Shown: positions 25,761-35,025, counted from the stretch's first letter. The stretch is 48,785 bases of DNA from Euryarchaeota archaeon UBA439 (GCA_002497245.1 DANB01000033.1:1302-50086), one strand, 5' to 3'. The notes: generated by a model from the sequence alone, not told the origin. Made by a program: numbers and translations.

Positions 25761-26461
25761 TTATTGTGTGGGATTGGATTTTATTATTTTCAATACTAGG
25801 TGTTACTGTTTTTTGGTACAGTAGGAAACAGCCATTTCCTGAGATAAGCGGTTATTTCGCTGCCATTTTATTATTTATTGCAGCGATTTTATGGATGGCT
25901 ACAAGTGCTCCAAGAGGCGAAGGTAATGAGTTAGCCCCCGCTTATATATCTACATTTATTGGAGGTTGTGCAGTCATATATGGTGTGATAAAAATGTCAG
26001 TAACAGACGATGATGTAATCGTTGCTCCATTCGGAGGAATCCTATTTTGCATAGGATCGATTACGCTGCTCTCTGAAAGATGGAGTGAGGCTTCTCAGGC
26101 AGAACAAATAGGTTCCTTTGTTTTAGCTTCAATTTTAGTAACCTTAGAAATTTATCTTGTATTTAGAGGGTTGATAATTGGCGTACAGGGAATTTCATGG
26201 TCGAAATCAGGATTAAGACAAATTAGTCGAGGGTTGATTCATGGGGAAAATGGCGCCATTGCTCATTTTGAAAAGTCTTGGGATATGGACGAACAATGGA
26301 TTAATGCTATGAGTCATTCGGCATTAGCACTAATTTATGAGAAAGAGAACAATAAGGATGCTCAGACAGAACATACTATGGAATTGGAAAAAATTGGTGG
26401 TTGGGATGCTGTCGATAAATCTTGGGTAGAAGCAATAAGAAAACATTTAGATTTAGATTAA
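25757..26461 (+). CDS. Polytopic membrane protein with cytosolic helical tail
   Basis: The protein has five predicted membrane helices in its first 150 residues (WILLFSILGVTVFW, YFAAILLFIAAILWM, YISTFIGGCAVIYGVI, FGGILFCIGSITLL and IGSFVLASILVTLEIYLV). A soluble C-terminal segment (LIHGENGAIAHFEKSWDMDE and on) looks like one or two TPR-type helical pairs. The GTG at 25757 overlaps the preceding stop; the frame extends upstream to 25724 but those residues duplicate the neighbour's coding bases. No function is recognised. Confidence 0.7.
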   Translation: MIIVWDWILLFSILGVTVFWYSRKQPFPEISGYFAAILLFIAAILWMATSAPRGEGNELAPAYISTFIGGCAVIYGVIKMSVTDDDVIVAPFGGILFCIGSITLLSERWSEASQAEQIGSFVLASILVTLEIYLVFRGLIIGVQGISWSKSGLRQISRGLIHGENGAIAHFEKSWDMDEQWINAMSHSALALIYEKENNKDAQTEHTMELEKIGGWDAVDKSWVEAIRKHLDLD

Positions 26462-26508
26462 TATTTGAGACGATTGTTCATATTGACTAACCCCTCCCGA
26501 GGTACAAT

Positions 26509-27096
26509 ATGGTTCGGATAACTAAGGTTCATACCGGTGGCGGAGATGGTGGTGAAACCTCTCTTGTAGATGGTTCTCGCGTAGGAAAAGAGCATCCTAG
26601 AGTGGCTATATACGGCACAATTGACGAAGCAAATTCAGCAATTGGTATCGTTCGTTCAGAGATGAAGAGGTGTGTTGGGATGGATGATCTTCGTTCGCGC
26701 CTTGTTGAGGCTGATCGAATGCTCGGCATTATCCAACAGGAATTATTCGATGTTGGTGCTGAATGTGCTTGCCCTCCGGGTGGAGTACCTGAACAAATGT
26801 CGATAATCGGGGCAGAGGCTGGTGAACGATTGGTGGAGGAGATGGATTACATGTTGGAAGATCTGGAACCTCTGTCTTCATTCATACTTCCAACTGGAAA
26901 TCCAATAGTAGCACATTTACATATGGCTCGAACTATTGTTCGGAGAGCTGAGAGGGAAGCATGTGCACTTCGTGAAGAAGTCCGATATGAAGTCATTAGC
27001 TATCTCAATAGGCTCTCAGATCACTGTTTCGTGCTTTCTCGCTGGCTTACCGGAGAAGAGGGTGAGACCCTTTGGACTCCTCTAGGTAAAAGATAG
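26509..27096 (+). CDS. Cob(I)alamin adenosyltransferase, PduO/MMAB type
   Basis: This enzyme transfers adenosine from ATP to cob(I)alamin to make adenosylcobalamin. The N-terminal ATP-binding motif VHTGGGDGGETSLVDGSRVG, the segment YGTIDEANSAIGIVR, and C-terminal VRRAEREACALR and ISYLNRLSDHCFVLSRW are family signatures; the length (195) is normal. The likely client in this window is the B12-dependent ribonucleotide reductase at 35026-38676. GAGGT lies 5 bases before the ATG. The base composition looks less AT-rich than its neighbours, which may hint at a distinct origin. Confidence 0.94.
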   Translation: MVRITKVHTGGGDGGETSLVDGSRVGKEHPRVAIYGTIDEANSAIGIVRSEMKRCVGMDDLRSRLVEADRMLGIIQQELFDVGAECACPPGGVPEQMSIIGAEAGERLVEEMDYMLEDLEPLSSFILPTGNPIVAHLHMARTIVRRAEREACALREEVRYEVISYLNRLSDHCFVLSRWLTGEEGETLWTPLGKR

Positions 27097-27106
27097 GGTG
27101 AAATAA

Positions 27107-27718
27107 TTGAGTATCGAATCAGCTGGATTCGAAGGGGCATTAATTAGTTTATCATTAATAGTTGCAATTGGTGCTCAAAACGCATTTGTAATACGTCAAG
27201 GATTATCCGATAGACACGTGTTTCTTGTTTGCACAATTTGTGCATTTTCAGATGCTACTCTGATAAGTCTAGGTGTTTTTGGTTTCGGAGAAATTATATC
27301 TAATTCAGAGAATCTCTCTGAACTGATAAGATGGTTCGCTATTTCTTTCTTAATAATTTACTCAATAATGAGATTCAAGGCGGCTTATGACGGTAATTCA
27401 TTAGATATTGAGGATGAAAAAAGTCTTGTTAGTGCTAAGAAAACTGCTATTATTACTCTTGGTTTTACTTGGTTGAATCCTCATGTTTATCTGGATACCA
27501 CTGTACTTCTAGGAACTGCCTCATTACAATTCCAAGGTGATGAAAAAATAGCATTTGCCATAGGTGCTATGGCATCTTCATTTCTGTTTTTTTACAGCCT
27601 CGGTTTCGGAGCTCGTCGTTTGGCACCATTATTGAAAACTGAAAAGGTATGGAAAATAATTGATGTTGTAATTGGTATAGTTATGATATGGATTGCCTGG
27701 AGTATTTACACAAATTAG
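27107..27718 (+). CDS. LysE/ArgO-family amino-acid exporter
   Basis: The 203-residue protein has about six membrane helices and LysE signatures: IVAIGAQNAFVIRQGLSDRH at the first loop, ICAFSDATLISLGVFGFG, and FTWLNPHVYLDTTVLLG. Members export basic amino acids such as lysine and arginine. The start is a TTG at 27107 with GGGTGA about 6 bases upstream. It begins 10 bases after the adenosyltransferase and may share its transcript. It overlaps the convergent Nudix gene by 4 bases. Confidence 0.9.
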   Translation: MSIESAGFEGALISLSLIVAIGAQNAFVIRQGLSDRHVFLVCTICAFSDATLISLGVFGFGEIISNSENLSELIRWFAISFLIIYSIMRFKAAYDGNSLDIEDEKSLVSAKKTAIITLGFTWLNPHVYLDTTVLLGTASLQFQGDEKIAFAIGAMASSFLFFYSLGFGARRLAPLLKTEKVWKIIDVVIGIVMIWIAWSIYTN

Positions 27719-28116
27719 TTTAAGTTTAGAAAATCCTTTGCAGAATTTAATAAATTTACTTCCTGGTCAAAAGTTAACTGCTCAGATGCTTCATCAAAAT
27801 TCACCCACATATAATTAGTATGTTCATGAGATAATGTGACATTTAGTTCATCAGTATTTGCTAAATACCAAAAAACCTGCTTTGTAGTTGGTGATCCTTT
27901 GGAAAAAAATGTATATTCTGTTCTAGACATCCATCCGTCGATTATTGAAACTTCAGAAATTCCTGTTTCTTCTAATAATTCTCTCTTAGCAGTAGCAAAA
28001 TGGTCTTTGTCATCTTCCTCAATATGCCCCTTAGGAAAACTCCAATGGCCTTGCGGATATTGCAGCAAAAGTATACTGTCATAATTCATTAGAATGAAGC
28101 CGCATGACGTTTCCAT
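27715..28116 (-). CDS. Nudix hydrolase, Ap4A-hydrolase-like
   Basis: The 133-residue protein opens with CGFILMN and has WSFPKGHIEEDDKDH followed by ATAKRELLEETGI, the Nudix box. The catalytic REL-x-EE-x-G portion is intact, but one extra residue lies between the first Gly and the Arg compared with the standard GX5EX7REUXEEXGU. The layout resembles asymmetric diadenosine tetraphosphate hydrolases. The substrate is inferred from family only. Confidence 0.88.
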   Translation of the reverse strand: METSCGFILMNYDSILLLQYPQGHWSFPKGHIEEDDKDHFATAKRELLEETGISEVSIIDGWMSRTEYTFFSKGSPTTKQVFWYLANTDELNVTLSHEHTNYMWVNFDEASEQLTFDQEVNLLNSAKDFLNLN

Positions 28117-28192
28117 AACATGGGGGAGAGGTTATCGATATTGAATTATACCAAGAGGGGGGTAGGCCTTAGTACTGAATGAGGTGATGTCA

Positions 28193-29179
28193 ATGGATAT
28201 TTACACAAAGGCATTAACCCTAGATATTAAAAAAATAATTACGGATAGTGACTTAGATGGAATAATTACTGCTGCCATTTTGAAAAGATGGTGGCCAGAA
28301 GCAGATGTGATTTTTGGCCATCCCGGCAATTTGCGAGCAGGGATGATGGATGAAATAATAGATAGAAATACAGCAATTTGCGATCTACCAAGACATTCTA
28401 ATTGTGGACTAAGTATAGATCATCATAAGTCAAATGATCCTCATGGAAATACAATTGATGATTGTGTAATATTATGGGAGCCAACGCCTAGTGCCGCCAG
28501 AATTGCCTACAACCTTCTAAAAAATAAAATTGATTTAACTGATTTAACAGAGACAATGATTTGGGTAGACAAATTAGATGGGGGTTCTATTTCAATTGAT
28601 GAATTCAGAGGAAGGAATCCGGTACTTTGGTTAGGAAGAATTATTGGTTCTAACGAAGACATTACGATGAAAATACTAGAAAATATACAAAATGGTGTAT
28701 CTATTGAGGAAATATTTGATTTGCCAGATGTGAGATTAGTACTTGATGAAAGAGTAGCTAAACAAGAGTATCTAAATCAAATTATTAAAGAAAATCTCTA
28801 TATCGTTGATAGGTTGGCGATTGCAAGATTAGAAAATCTAAAAATAAGATCTAATGGTTATCTTGTGACATCAATAGCAGGAGATGAATGTGATGCATGT
28901 ATGGTTATCCATGGAGATATCGGGGCAAGTTTTGATGAGGAGGGGAAATATCCGGTATCGGCTTCATTTTACACCAATTCTTTCATTCATAAGTCAGGAG
29001 GTGTTTTTGATTTGACTAAATTAGCGACTAATTTTGACCCAGACGGAGGAGGACATGCCAATGCTTGCGGATGTAGAATAAAACCAATTGATAGGAAAAA
29101 AGTCACAAATCGGGAAGTAGTAAGTAAAGATATTGACGCGAATATTGATGAGTGGCTAAATATATGGTCTCAAAGATAG
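28193..29179 (+). CDS. DHH/DHHA1-family phosphoesterase
   Basis: Metal-binding motifs of the DHH superfamily are clear: TDSDLDGIITAAIL near the N-terminus (Asp18/20/22), AICDLPRH, LSIDHHKSNDP (the DHH signature) and the DHHA1 C-terminal FDPDGGGHANACGCR. Such enzymes include RecJ-like exonucleases and NrnA-type nanoRNases; this one is short (328 residues) and lacks an OB domain, closer to the nanoRNase/pAp-phosphatase type. GAGGTGAT lies 5 bases before the ATG at 28193; an in-frame GTG at 28184 overlaps it. The 3' end overlaps the convergent gene by 10 bases. Confidence 0.88.
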   Translation: MDIYTKALTLDIKKIITDSDLDGIITAAILKRWWPEADVIFGHPGNLRAGMMDEIIDRNTAICDLPRHSNCGLSIDHHKSNDPHGNTIDDCVILWEPTPSAARIAYNLLKNKIDLTDLTETMIWVDKLDGGSISIDEFRGRNPVLWLGRIIGSNEDITMKILENIQNGVSIEEIFDLPDVRLVLDERVAKQEYLNQIIKENLYIVDRLAIARLENLKIRSNGYLVTSIAGDECDACMVIHGDIGASFDEEGKYPVSASFYTNSFIHKSGGVFDLTKLATNFDPDGGGHANACGCRIKPIDRKKVTNREVVSKDIDANIDEWLNIWSQR

Positions 29180-29640
29180 GTGAATAAATACAAAAATCCA
29201 AGAAATGCATGTATTACAACTAGGTACATCATTACATCGCTTATTCTCCCATGAAGATTACTAATTTTTCCATAAGGTTTCTTATTCTGCCTATTTTTGC
29301 CGGCTTCCATACCGAGTTTTCTCAGATATATCATTAAGAAAAGTCCAATGATGCCAGCCCAGCCATGGAAATGGTTTGGTACTAAATCAGAAAAAGTAAC
29401 TACTCCATTATTGATTTGGAAATAAATTGCCTTTGAAACGAAAGCCAAACAAATTACTAATATTACGTAAATAAATATCTTATTTCCTACTTTTTCATGT
29501 TTAGAAACAGCCTCATTTCGTGCATCATTTGATAAATTTAATCTGTCCTGACGCCATTTTCTTTGTCTGAAAAATTCCCGAATAATTGCTAAAGCAGCAA
29601 GAGGATGGAGGAGGATTACTATCGTGGCCAGAGCCTCCAT
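29170..29640 (-). CDS. Four-helix membrane protein resembling DUF4079 / cytochrome b561-like
   Basis: The 156-residue protein has four predicted membrane helices with histidines at helix starts or ends: ILLHPLAALAII, HEKVGNKIFIYVILVI, NHFHGWAGIIGLFLMIYL and LHGRISDVMMYLVVIHAFLG. This pattern matches DUF4079-type proteins and suggests bis-His heme b ligation; that is an inference. AGGAG lies 5 bases before the ATG at 29640, so this start is preferred to an ATG at 29712. Confidence 0.72.
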   Translation of the reverse strand: MEALATIVILLHPLAALAIIREFFRQRKWRQDRLNLSNDARNEAVSKHEKVGNKIFIYVILVICLAFVSKAIYFQINNGVVTFSDLVPNHFHGWAGIIGLFLMIYLRKLGMEAGKNRQNKKPYGKISNLHGRISDVMMYLVVIHAFLGFLYLFTYL

Positions 29641-29752
29641 GGACACTCCTGAATCGTAACATATCTTGAGTTCTCGCTTTTTCTGTCTTACATAATAAGG
29701 CGGTGCGTTCATGTAGGAGGGGCTTTGGGGCGACTTATCGGAGTGTCTTCAT

Positions 29753-32700
29753 TTGGAGCAGTATCTATTAGATTGTATTTCTGACCTGCAAAGAGCAGGG
29801 GACGATGCGGGGCGTCGAAAGAGAGCAATCAATAAATCTGATACATGGGACTTACTAAATAAAAACTGGAAAGCTTTGGCGGTTCTAGCAGCAGAAAAAA
29901 CTGCACCTAAATCAGTAGATAAAGATGAGATGGGAAACAAAAATAATGCTGTTAATCGTGGTCATAGAAATCGGATTGGGAGAAGAGGGGGAAGACAAAG
30001 TCGAATGAGTTTGGAAGACCATTTGCCAACACCACAACAGGCTATAGACTCAAAAAATCCTGCAGCATTCAAATTATCTGTATTAATCGCTCAAAAACAT
30101 AAAATGACAACATGGGATAAATCATTTGATGAGCAGATGGATATATTGAGATTGGAGTGTAGTCAAGGGATTCATCCTGTTTGGAGTAGGTTAGCCAGAG
30201 AAGCCCCTCTATTTGCTGAATTTGAAAGATTTGAAATTATGGAGGAGGAAACTAAAACCTTCGATTCAAAAGAATGGATTAAAGCTGCAAATTTAAATCC
30301 AAATGATATGGTGGGCCTAAGAAAATGGTTAGATATGGAAATACCATTTTCCTTGTCTTCTGCCCAGGCCCTTTCTTTGGGAAAAATTCGTAAAGACCTC
30401 GCTGGAAGGCCGAGGCCTTTAACATGGCCTCAAATAATGAAGGGGAAATTAAGAGGTTTAGAAAATGAAGGGGCTTTGTTGGAAGCGATTTTGCTTCTTT
30501 GTGCCAATTCTAACGAAGCAATTGATGTTTTAGATAAAATAAAAGATTCGAGAGAAATGAAAACAGTTGTTGCGAAACAAAAAAAGTTATTTTTACTCAA
30601 TTCTGATAATAATGATGTTATTATCGATTGTATTAATCAGAAAGGAGGAGATGAGCTCGCTAATGCGATTAGGATTGGGGCGTGGAAAAAAATAGAATTG
30701 ATAGATGGTGAAATGCCCCTAAAACAATTAATAGAAGGGAAAGAGATCTTGGAAAATGCAAATGAAAATGTCCCATCAATCTTGCTATGGCGAATTGGTA
30801 AAAGTTTTTTCAATAAAGAAGAATATACTAAATCGATTAAGACAATTGAAAGATTATCGATAAATAATGATGACGAATTGATATTTGCAATAAGGGCTAT
30901 TTCAAAAAGCAACTCCGAGAAGTTTGAAGAAACTATCTTAGAATATCTGAAAGATGCTGGAGAAGAAGGAGTTGCATTTGCTATGAGGTGCATAGACGCT
31001 CCTTCGAGTATTCAACTAGAAGCATCAAAAATTCTGTCGGAAAATGATTCAATAAGGTATACGGATGAAATACTATCAGTCATGACTCGGACGGCAGATA
31101 TCGAAAATCTAGCTAAAAAAATGAATGAGAATAGTTCGTTAGGATTGGTCTATCCATTTAGAGCTTTGATGGTATGGCATTTAATGCCTGCAGAGATTGG
31201 CGTGAAAAAAATTGATGAATTAATTAGATTAAGGAAGCAAGCCCTAATTTCTTTGGAAGAATCAGAGAAAGATGATGTTCTTTCAGATGTTTCAATATCT
31301 CTGATTTCCTTATTAGGGGGTGTTCCTTCTAATATTGATTCCATTCATAAAATCTTAGATAAGGGGGCGATTATTGTATTGAATCAGGTTAGAAAGGCTC
31401 TCTCTTCGGACGGTTCTGGAGTTGTGAAAAACTCTTTGATTTCCTCTTTGGAAGATTCAATTAATAAAATAAAATTATCAACACTAGATAGAAGATTATT
31501 CGATGCTCTAATTGATTCATTATACGTAAACTCATCAGCTATGCAATTACAATCGGGAAATACTGAAAAGGAAGAAAATGCGCTATTGACATTGGAAAGG
31601 CTCGCAGCTAAAGAGAAGAATACAATCAGAACCATTCGGGCAATAACTGATTTAGTTAAGGAACATAATGTAGGGATTGAATCTTTAGAAAAATGGTATA
31701 GAATACATGATAAAGAGTCTGCTGAATACCAAATCATTCGTGCTGCTCTGCAAAAAGAAAATGGAAATAGACTAAACGCGGCTAGGGCGTACAAAGAAGG
31801 CGCACTTAAGATAGATGATAATTATGAAGAGTCTTCTTTAATTCTCAGAAAGGCTATGATTGAATACGCACATTCAGAAACATGGGAAGAGGCTGTCGAT
31901 CTGTTAGATCAAAAGCCAGAATTGGAAACATTATTGACTAAAAGATTTCAACTATATTTAAGAACATGTGCAGATAATAATTCGGGTAAAACAGATATTG
32001 CAACCAAGAGGTTAATACGATTTGTGAGTGAACAAGAAAAAGGCAAAAAAGATTTGGATGGCGACTATAATAAGAGAAGGAAAGAAGCTCTTGAGTTAAT
32101 TCAGAGATACCCTGATGAACATAATTTACCGGATAAAAATTTCAAAGGAAGAGTGAAGGCTGCTTTGATGACTTTAGAAAAATCAAGTGGCTCAAAAGAA
32201 TCCGATTTGGAAAGACGTTTCCAACTTGAATTACATGATATGAAAGATATTTTTGAGTTGACTTTATTGGGAGAGCAAATTGCTGAAGAAAACCCTCTTA
32301 GAGGAATTAGAAGATTCGAGGAAGCTATTGAAACAGGTTACTTCAAGGGTAGACAGGTTGAAAGATTGAGAGACACTCAAAGAGCTGTTTTTGTTAGTCA
32401 AAGTACCAATATTCCTATCAGAGATAGGAGAACTCTGAAAAATCTTGGTTTGAAACCCTTGATATTAGTTGATACGAATGTATTAATTCATGCTCTAAAG
32501 GATGATTTACTTCAAGAAATTTCTAATGATGATTTCGGTTCCTTTGATTGGTCTGTAGAAAGATCATTCCATATGATGTTAAGAAGACAGGGCGGAAAAG
32601 AAACGTTTCTTTCGATCCCCCCTGCAGCATTATCTGAATTTACTAATCGAACAAAAAATCCCGATAATGTACTAAAATTATTCAATGATATCTATATTAA

Positions 32701-33121
32701 TAGAGAACGTTGGAAGAAGAAAATTACTGCCGAATTTCTGAAAAATAAAGTAAAGGAAATATGCAAATCTTTCAGCACTTGGCCTCAAGAGGATTATTCC
32801 AATAAATTATCACAGATTGAGTTAGAAGAATTTTTGATAAAACACGAAAATATATTTGAATTAGTTGATGAACAAAAACGCAAAAGAACCGAAGAAATTC
32901 CGATACGTACTGAATTGAATGGAAAAGAAATTTATCCAGAAGGAGGAGATATGGAAATTATGCGAGATGCTGCCTCACTTGCGGCTTTGCCTTTACAAGA
33001 AATTGGCAGCATATTAGTAGCGACAAGAGACTCAGACTTCAGACTTGTATCGAGAGCGTTGGAAGAGGAATATGGATTCGGAGTAGTCTCTGACGCTCAA
33101 CAATTAAATTCAAGAATATGA
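29753..33121 (+). CDS. Large helical-repeat protein with C-terminal PIN nuclease domain
   Basis: The 1,122-residue product has three parts. Residues 68-85 form an Arg/Gly-rich stretch (NRGHRNRIGRRGGRQSRM) typical of nucleic-acid binding. Residues about 90-890 are almost entirely amphipathic helices resembling HEAT or TPR arrays. The C-terminus is a PIN domain with acidic residues Asp907 (ILVDTNVLIHAL), Glu962 (ALSEF), Asp1066/Glu1068/Asp1072 (GDMEIMRDAASLA) and Asp1093/Asp1095 (TRDSDFRLVSRALEEE). PIN domains cut RNA with divalent metals. The start is a TTG with no better in-frame codon nearby. There is no adjacent antitoxin-like gene. I know no characterised protein with this architecture. 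Confidence 0.82.
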   Translation: MEQYLLDCISDLQRAGDDAGRRKRAINKSDTWDLLNKNWKALAVLAAEKTAPKSVDKDEMGNKNNAVNRGHRNRIGRRGGRQSRMSLEDHLPTPQQAIDSKNPAAFKLSVLIAQKHKMTTWDKSFDEQMDILRLECSQGIHPVWSRLAREAPLFAEFERFEIMEEETKTFDSKEWIKAANLNPNDMVGLRKWLDMEIPFSLSSAQALSLGKIRKDLAGRPRPLTWPQIMKGKLRGLENEGALLEAILLLCANSNEAIDVLDKIKDSREMKTVVAKQKKLFLLNSDNNDVIIDCINQKGGDELANAIRIGAWKKIELIDGEMPLKQLIEGKEILENANENVPSILLWRIGKSFFNKEEYTKSIKTIERLSINNDDELIFAIRAISKSNSEKFEETILEYLKDAGEEGVAFAMRCIDAPSSIQLEASKILSENDSIRYTDEILSVMTRTADIENLAKKMNENSSLGLVYPFRALMVWHLMPAEIGVKKIDELIRLRKQALISLEESEKDDVLSDVSISLISLLGGVPSNIDSIHKILDKGAIIVLNQVRKALSSDGSGVVKNSLISSLEDSINKIKLSTLDRRLFDALIDSLYVNSSAMQLQSGNTEKEENALLTLERLAAKEKNTIRTIRAITDLVKEHNVGIESLEKWYRIHDKESAEYQIIRAALQKENGNRLNAARAYKEGALKIDDNYEESSLILRKAMIEYAHSETWEEAVDLLDQKPELETLLTKRFQLYLRTCADNNSGKTDIATKRLIRFVSEQEKGKKDLDGDYNKRRKEALELIQRYPDEHNLPDKNFKGRVKAALMTLEKSSGSKESDLERRFQLELHDMKDIFELTLLGEQIAEENPLRGIRRFEEAIETGYFKGRQVERLRDTQRAVFVSQSTNIPIRDRRTLKNLGLKPLILVDTNVLIHALKDDLLQEISNDDFGSFDWSVERSFHMMLRRQGGKETFLSIPPAALSEFTNRTKNPDNVLKLFNDIYINRERWKKKITAEFLKNKVKEICKSFSTWPQEDYSNKLSQIELEEFLIKHENIFELVDEQKRKRTEEIPIRTELNGKEIYPEGGDMEIMRDAASLAALPLQEIGSILVATRDSDFRLVSRALEEEYGFGVVSDAQQLNSRI

Positions 33122-33162
33122 TAGATATATTCTATTCAAGTTAGGTATGATTTTCTTCATTA

Positions 33163-34410
33163 TCACATATGGGAAATTAATGCTTCTCCAAAATCTGAAC
33201 AACTCAGTAACTTGGCATCATCCATCAATCTTTCAAAGTCATATGTTACTGTTTTTGCAGATATTGCACCTTCCATTCCTTTCACAATCAAATCGGCGGC
33301 TTCATTCCAGTTCATATGACGAAGCATCATCTCTGCAGAAAGTATCAATGATCCTGGATTTACTTTGTTCTGTCCTGTATATTTTGGTGCGGTCCCGTGA
33401 GTGGCCTCAAATATAGATATTCCAGTATCATAATTGATATTCGCACCTGGTGCTATTCCAATTCCTCCGACTTGAGCGGCTAAAGCATCAGAAATATAAT
33501 CTCCATTAAGGTTCATGGTTGTTAATACTCCATACTCTTTAGGCCTTGTAAGTACTTGCTGTAGCATAGCATCGGCAATTACATCTTTAATTATAATTTG
33601 ATTATTCGTTTTTGGATTATTCATGGTGCACCAAGGTCCGCCATCTAGTTCTGTTGCGCCGAATTCGTCCTTGGCTAACTGATATCCCCAATCTCTGAAG
33701 CCCCCTTCTGTAAACTTCATTATATTTCCTTTGTGAACTATTGTAACACTAGATTTGTCGTTATCTATAGCATAATTAATTGCTGCTCTGACGATCCTAG
33801 ATGTCCCTTCACGACTAATCGGTTTTATTCCTATTCCGCTAGTTTCTGGAAATCTGATTTTAGTAACTCCCATCTCATTTTGAAGAAAATCGATTACTTT
33901 CTGGACTTCTGGGCTGCCAGATTCCCATTCAATACCCGCATAAACATCTTCACTATTTTCACGAAAAATTATCATGTCAACAAAATCAGGATTCTTGACT
34001 GGGCTAGGTGTGCCTTCGTACCATCTAACTGGACGAACACAGGCAAAGAGGTCGAGCTTTTGACGAAGTGCAACATTGAGACTTCTGATACCTCCTCCGA
34101 CAGGAGTTGTCAATGGGCCTTTGATAGATACTAATCCAGTCCTCATCGCTTCAAGCGTTTCTTCAGGAAGCCATTCACCGGTTTTATCGAACGCTTTTTG
34201 ACCTGCTAGAACTTCATTCCAATGTATTTTACGTTGTCCGGAATATGCTTTTTCTACCGCAGAATTGACAACATTGATCATTACTGGCGTGATATCAATA
34301 CCAATGCCATCTCCTTCGATATAATGCACTAAAGGCTCATCTGGGACGATTAAGTTGCCATTTTTAATTGAAATTGCTGCTCCCTCGGACATTGTTCTCA
34401 GAGATGCCAC
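33163..34410 (-). CDS. icd: Isocitrate dehydrogenase (NADP+ type)
   Basis: The 415-residue protein matches the E. coli-type isocitrate dehydrogenase across its length: HYIEGDGIGIDITPVMINVV, GPLTTPVGGGIRSLNVALRQ, LFACVRPVRW, IIFRENSEDVYAGIEW, HKGNIMKFTEGGFRDWGYQL and HGTAPKYTGQNKVNPGS. The Lys-Tyr in APKYTG is the pair that recognises the 2'-phosphate of NADP+. It oxidises isocitrate to 2-oxoglutarate in the TCA cycle. The start is a GTG at 34410; the ATG at 34392 would also give a complete enzyme. Confidence 0.95.
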   Translation of the reverse strand: MASLRTMSEGAAISIKNGNLIVPDEPLVHYIEGDGIGIDITPVMINVVNSAVEKAYSGQRKIHWNEVLAGQKAFDKTGEWLPEETLEAMRTGLVSIKGPLTTPVGGGIRSLNVALRQKLDLFACVRPVRWYEGTPSPVKNPDFVDMIIFRENSEDVYAGIEWESGSPEVQKVIDFLQNEMGVTKIRFPETSGIGIKPISREGTSRIVRAAINYAIDNDKSSVTIVHKGNIMKFTEGGFRDWGYQLAKDEFGATELDGGPWCTMNNPKTNNQIIIKDVIADAMLQQVLTRPKEYGVLTTMNLNGDYISDALAAQVGGIGIAPGANINYDTGISIFEATHGTAPKYTGQNKVNPGSLILSAEMMLRHMNWNEAADLIVKGMEGAISAKTVTYDFERLMDDAKLLSCSDFGEALISHM

Positions 34411-34453
34411 TTACCACTCATTCATGAAGCCAACCCCTCTGCCTTAACAAGAA

Positions 34454-34855
34454 GTGAATCAGATGAAAGGGGTAGTTAGATGGGTGATAGATGAAGAAAT
34501 AGAGGGGGAAACTGACAATGGGAAAATTACACAATTCCATAGTGAAACTGCAGCAAGCCCTATGCAAATTGTTCTTCAAGCACACGGGGCATGTTCATTG
34601 ATTGATATCATTGATGGATTAAAACATAGAATGGAAAATGTAAGAGCCATGTGGATTGAATTAGAATCTGAAAGATCTTCTGAACGGCCAAAAGTTTTCA
34701 CTCATGTAAATATGAGATATGTGATTGAAGGTGATATCCCTGAGAAGTTAGTTAGAAGATTGATACATCAAAGCCATGAGAAATATTGTTCAGTTGGAGT
34801 GATGATAACAAGATCCGGGGCAAAACTAGATTGGAGTCTGGATTTACGTCCATAA
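34454..34855 (+). CDS. OsmC-family protein
   Basis: The 133-residue product has the OsmC pattern: TAASPMQIVLQAHGACSLID with the first redox Cys47 and HQSHEKYCSVGVMITRSG with Cys112. OsmC/Ohr proteins are thiol peroxidases reducing organic peroxides; some members of the broader family have other or unknown roles. The start is GTG at 34454, with an ATG at 34463 as alternative. It is divergent from icd and precedes nrdJ. Confidence 0.85.
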   Translation: MNQMKGVVRWVIDEEIEGETDNGKITQFHSETAASPMQIVLQAHGACSLIDIIDGLKHRMENVRAMWIELESERSSERPKVFTHVNMRYVIEGDIPEKLVRRLIHQSHEKYCSVGVMITRSGAKLDWSLDLRP

Positions 34856-34928
34856 TCTTTGAAAATAACAAAATTTCTAAAGATGTCGTTCGACTAAAGA
34901 AGTAGGAAAAATAAAGAAAATAAAGAGT

Positions 34929-34943
34929 TGCTTTCGTAAAGCA
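34929..34943 (+). other. Small inverted repeat upstream of nrdJ
   Basis: TGCTTT-CGT-AAAGCA is a perfect 6-bp inverted repeat with a 3-base loop, about 85 bases before the nrdJ start in the 170-base spacer 34856-35025. It could be an operator or a weak terminator for the OsmC gene. Nothing resembling a full cobalamin riboswitch is seen in the spacer. Confidence 0.35.
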
Positions 34944-35025
34944 TTAAACACCCTCTATTCCGAAGAGAAAATCCCTTACGCCGGGAACCCCATATCTAGA
35001 CTTTCAAAAATAGGAGTGTGAATCT

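Noticed and set aside
29753..33121. Toxin of a VapBC toxin-antitoxin pair
   Set aside because: The PIN domain is the end of a 1,122-residue protein and no small antitoxin-like gene overlaps or precedes it.
34856..35025. Cobalamin riboswitch upstream of nrdJ
   Set aside because: The spacer is short and I could not find a B12-box-like or multi-stem structure, only a 6-bp hairpin.
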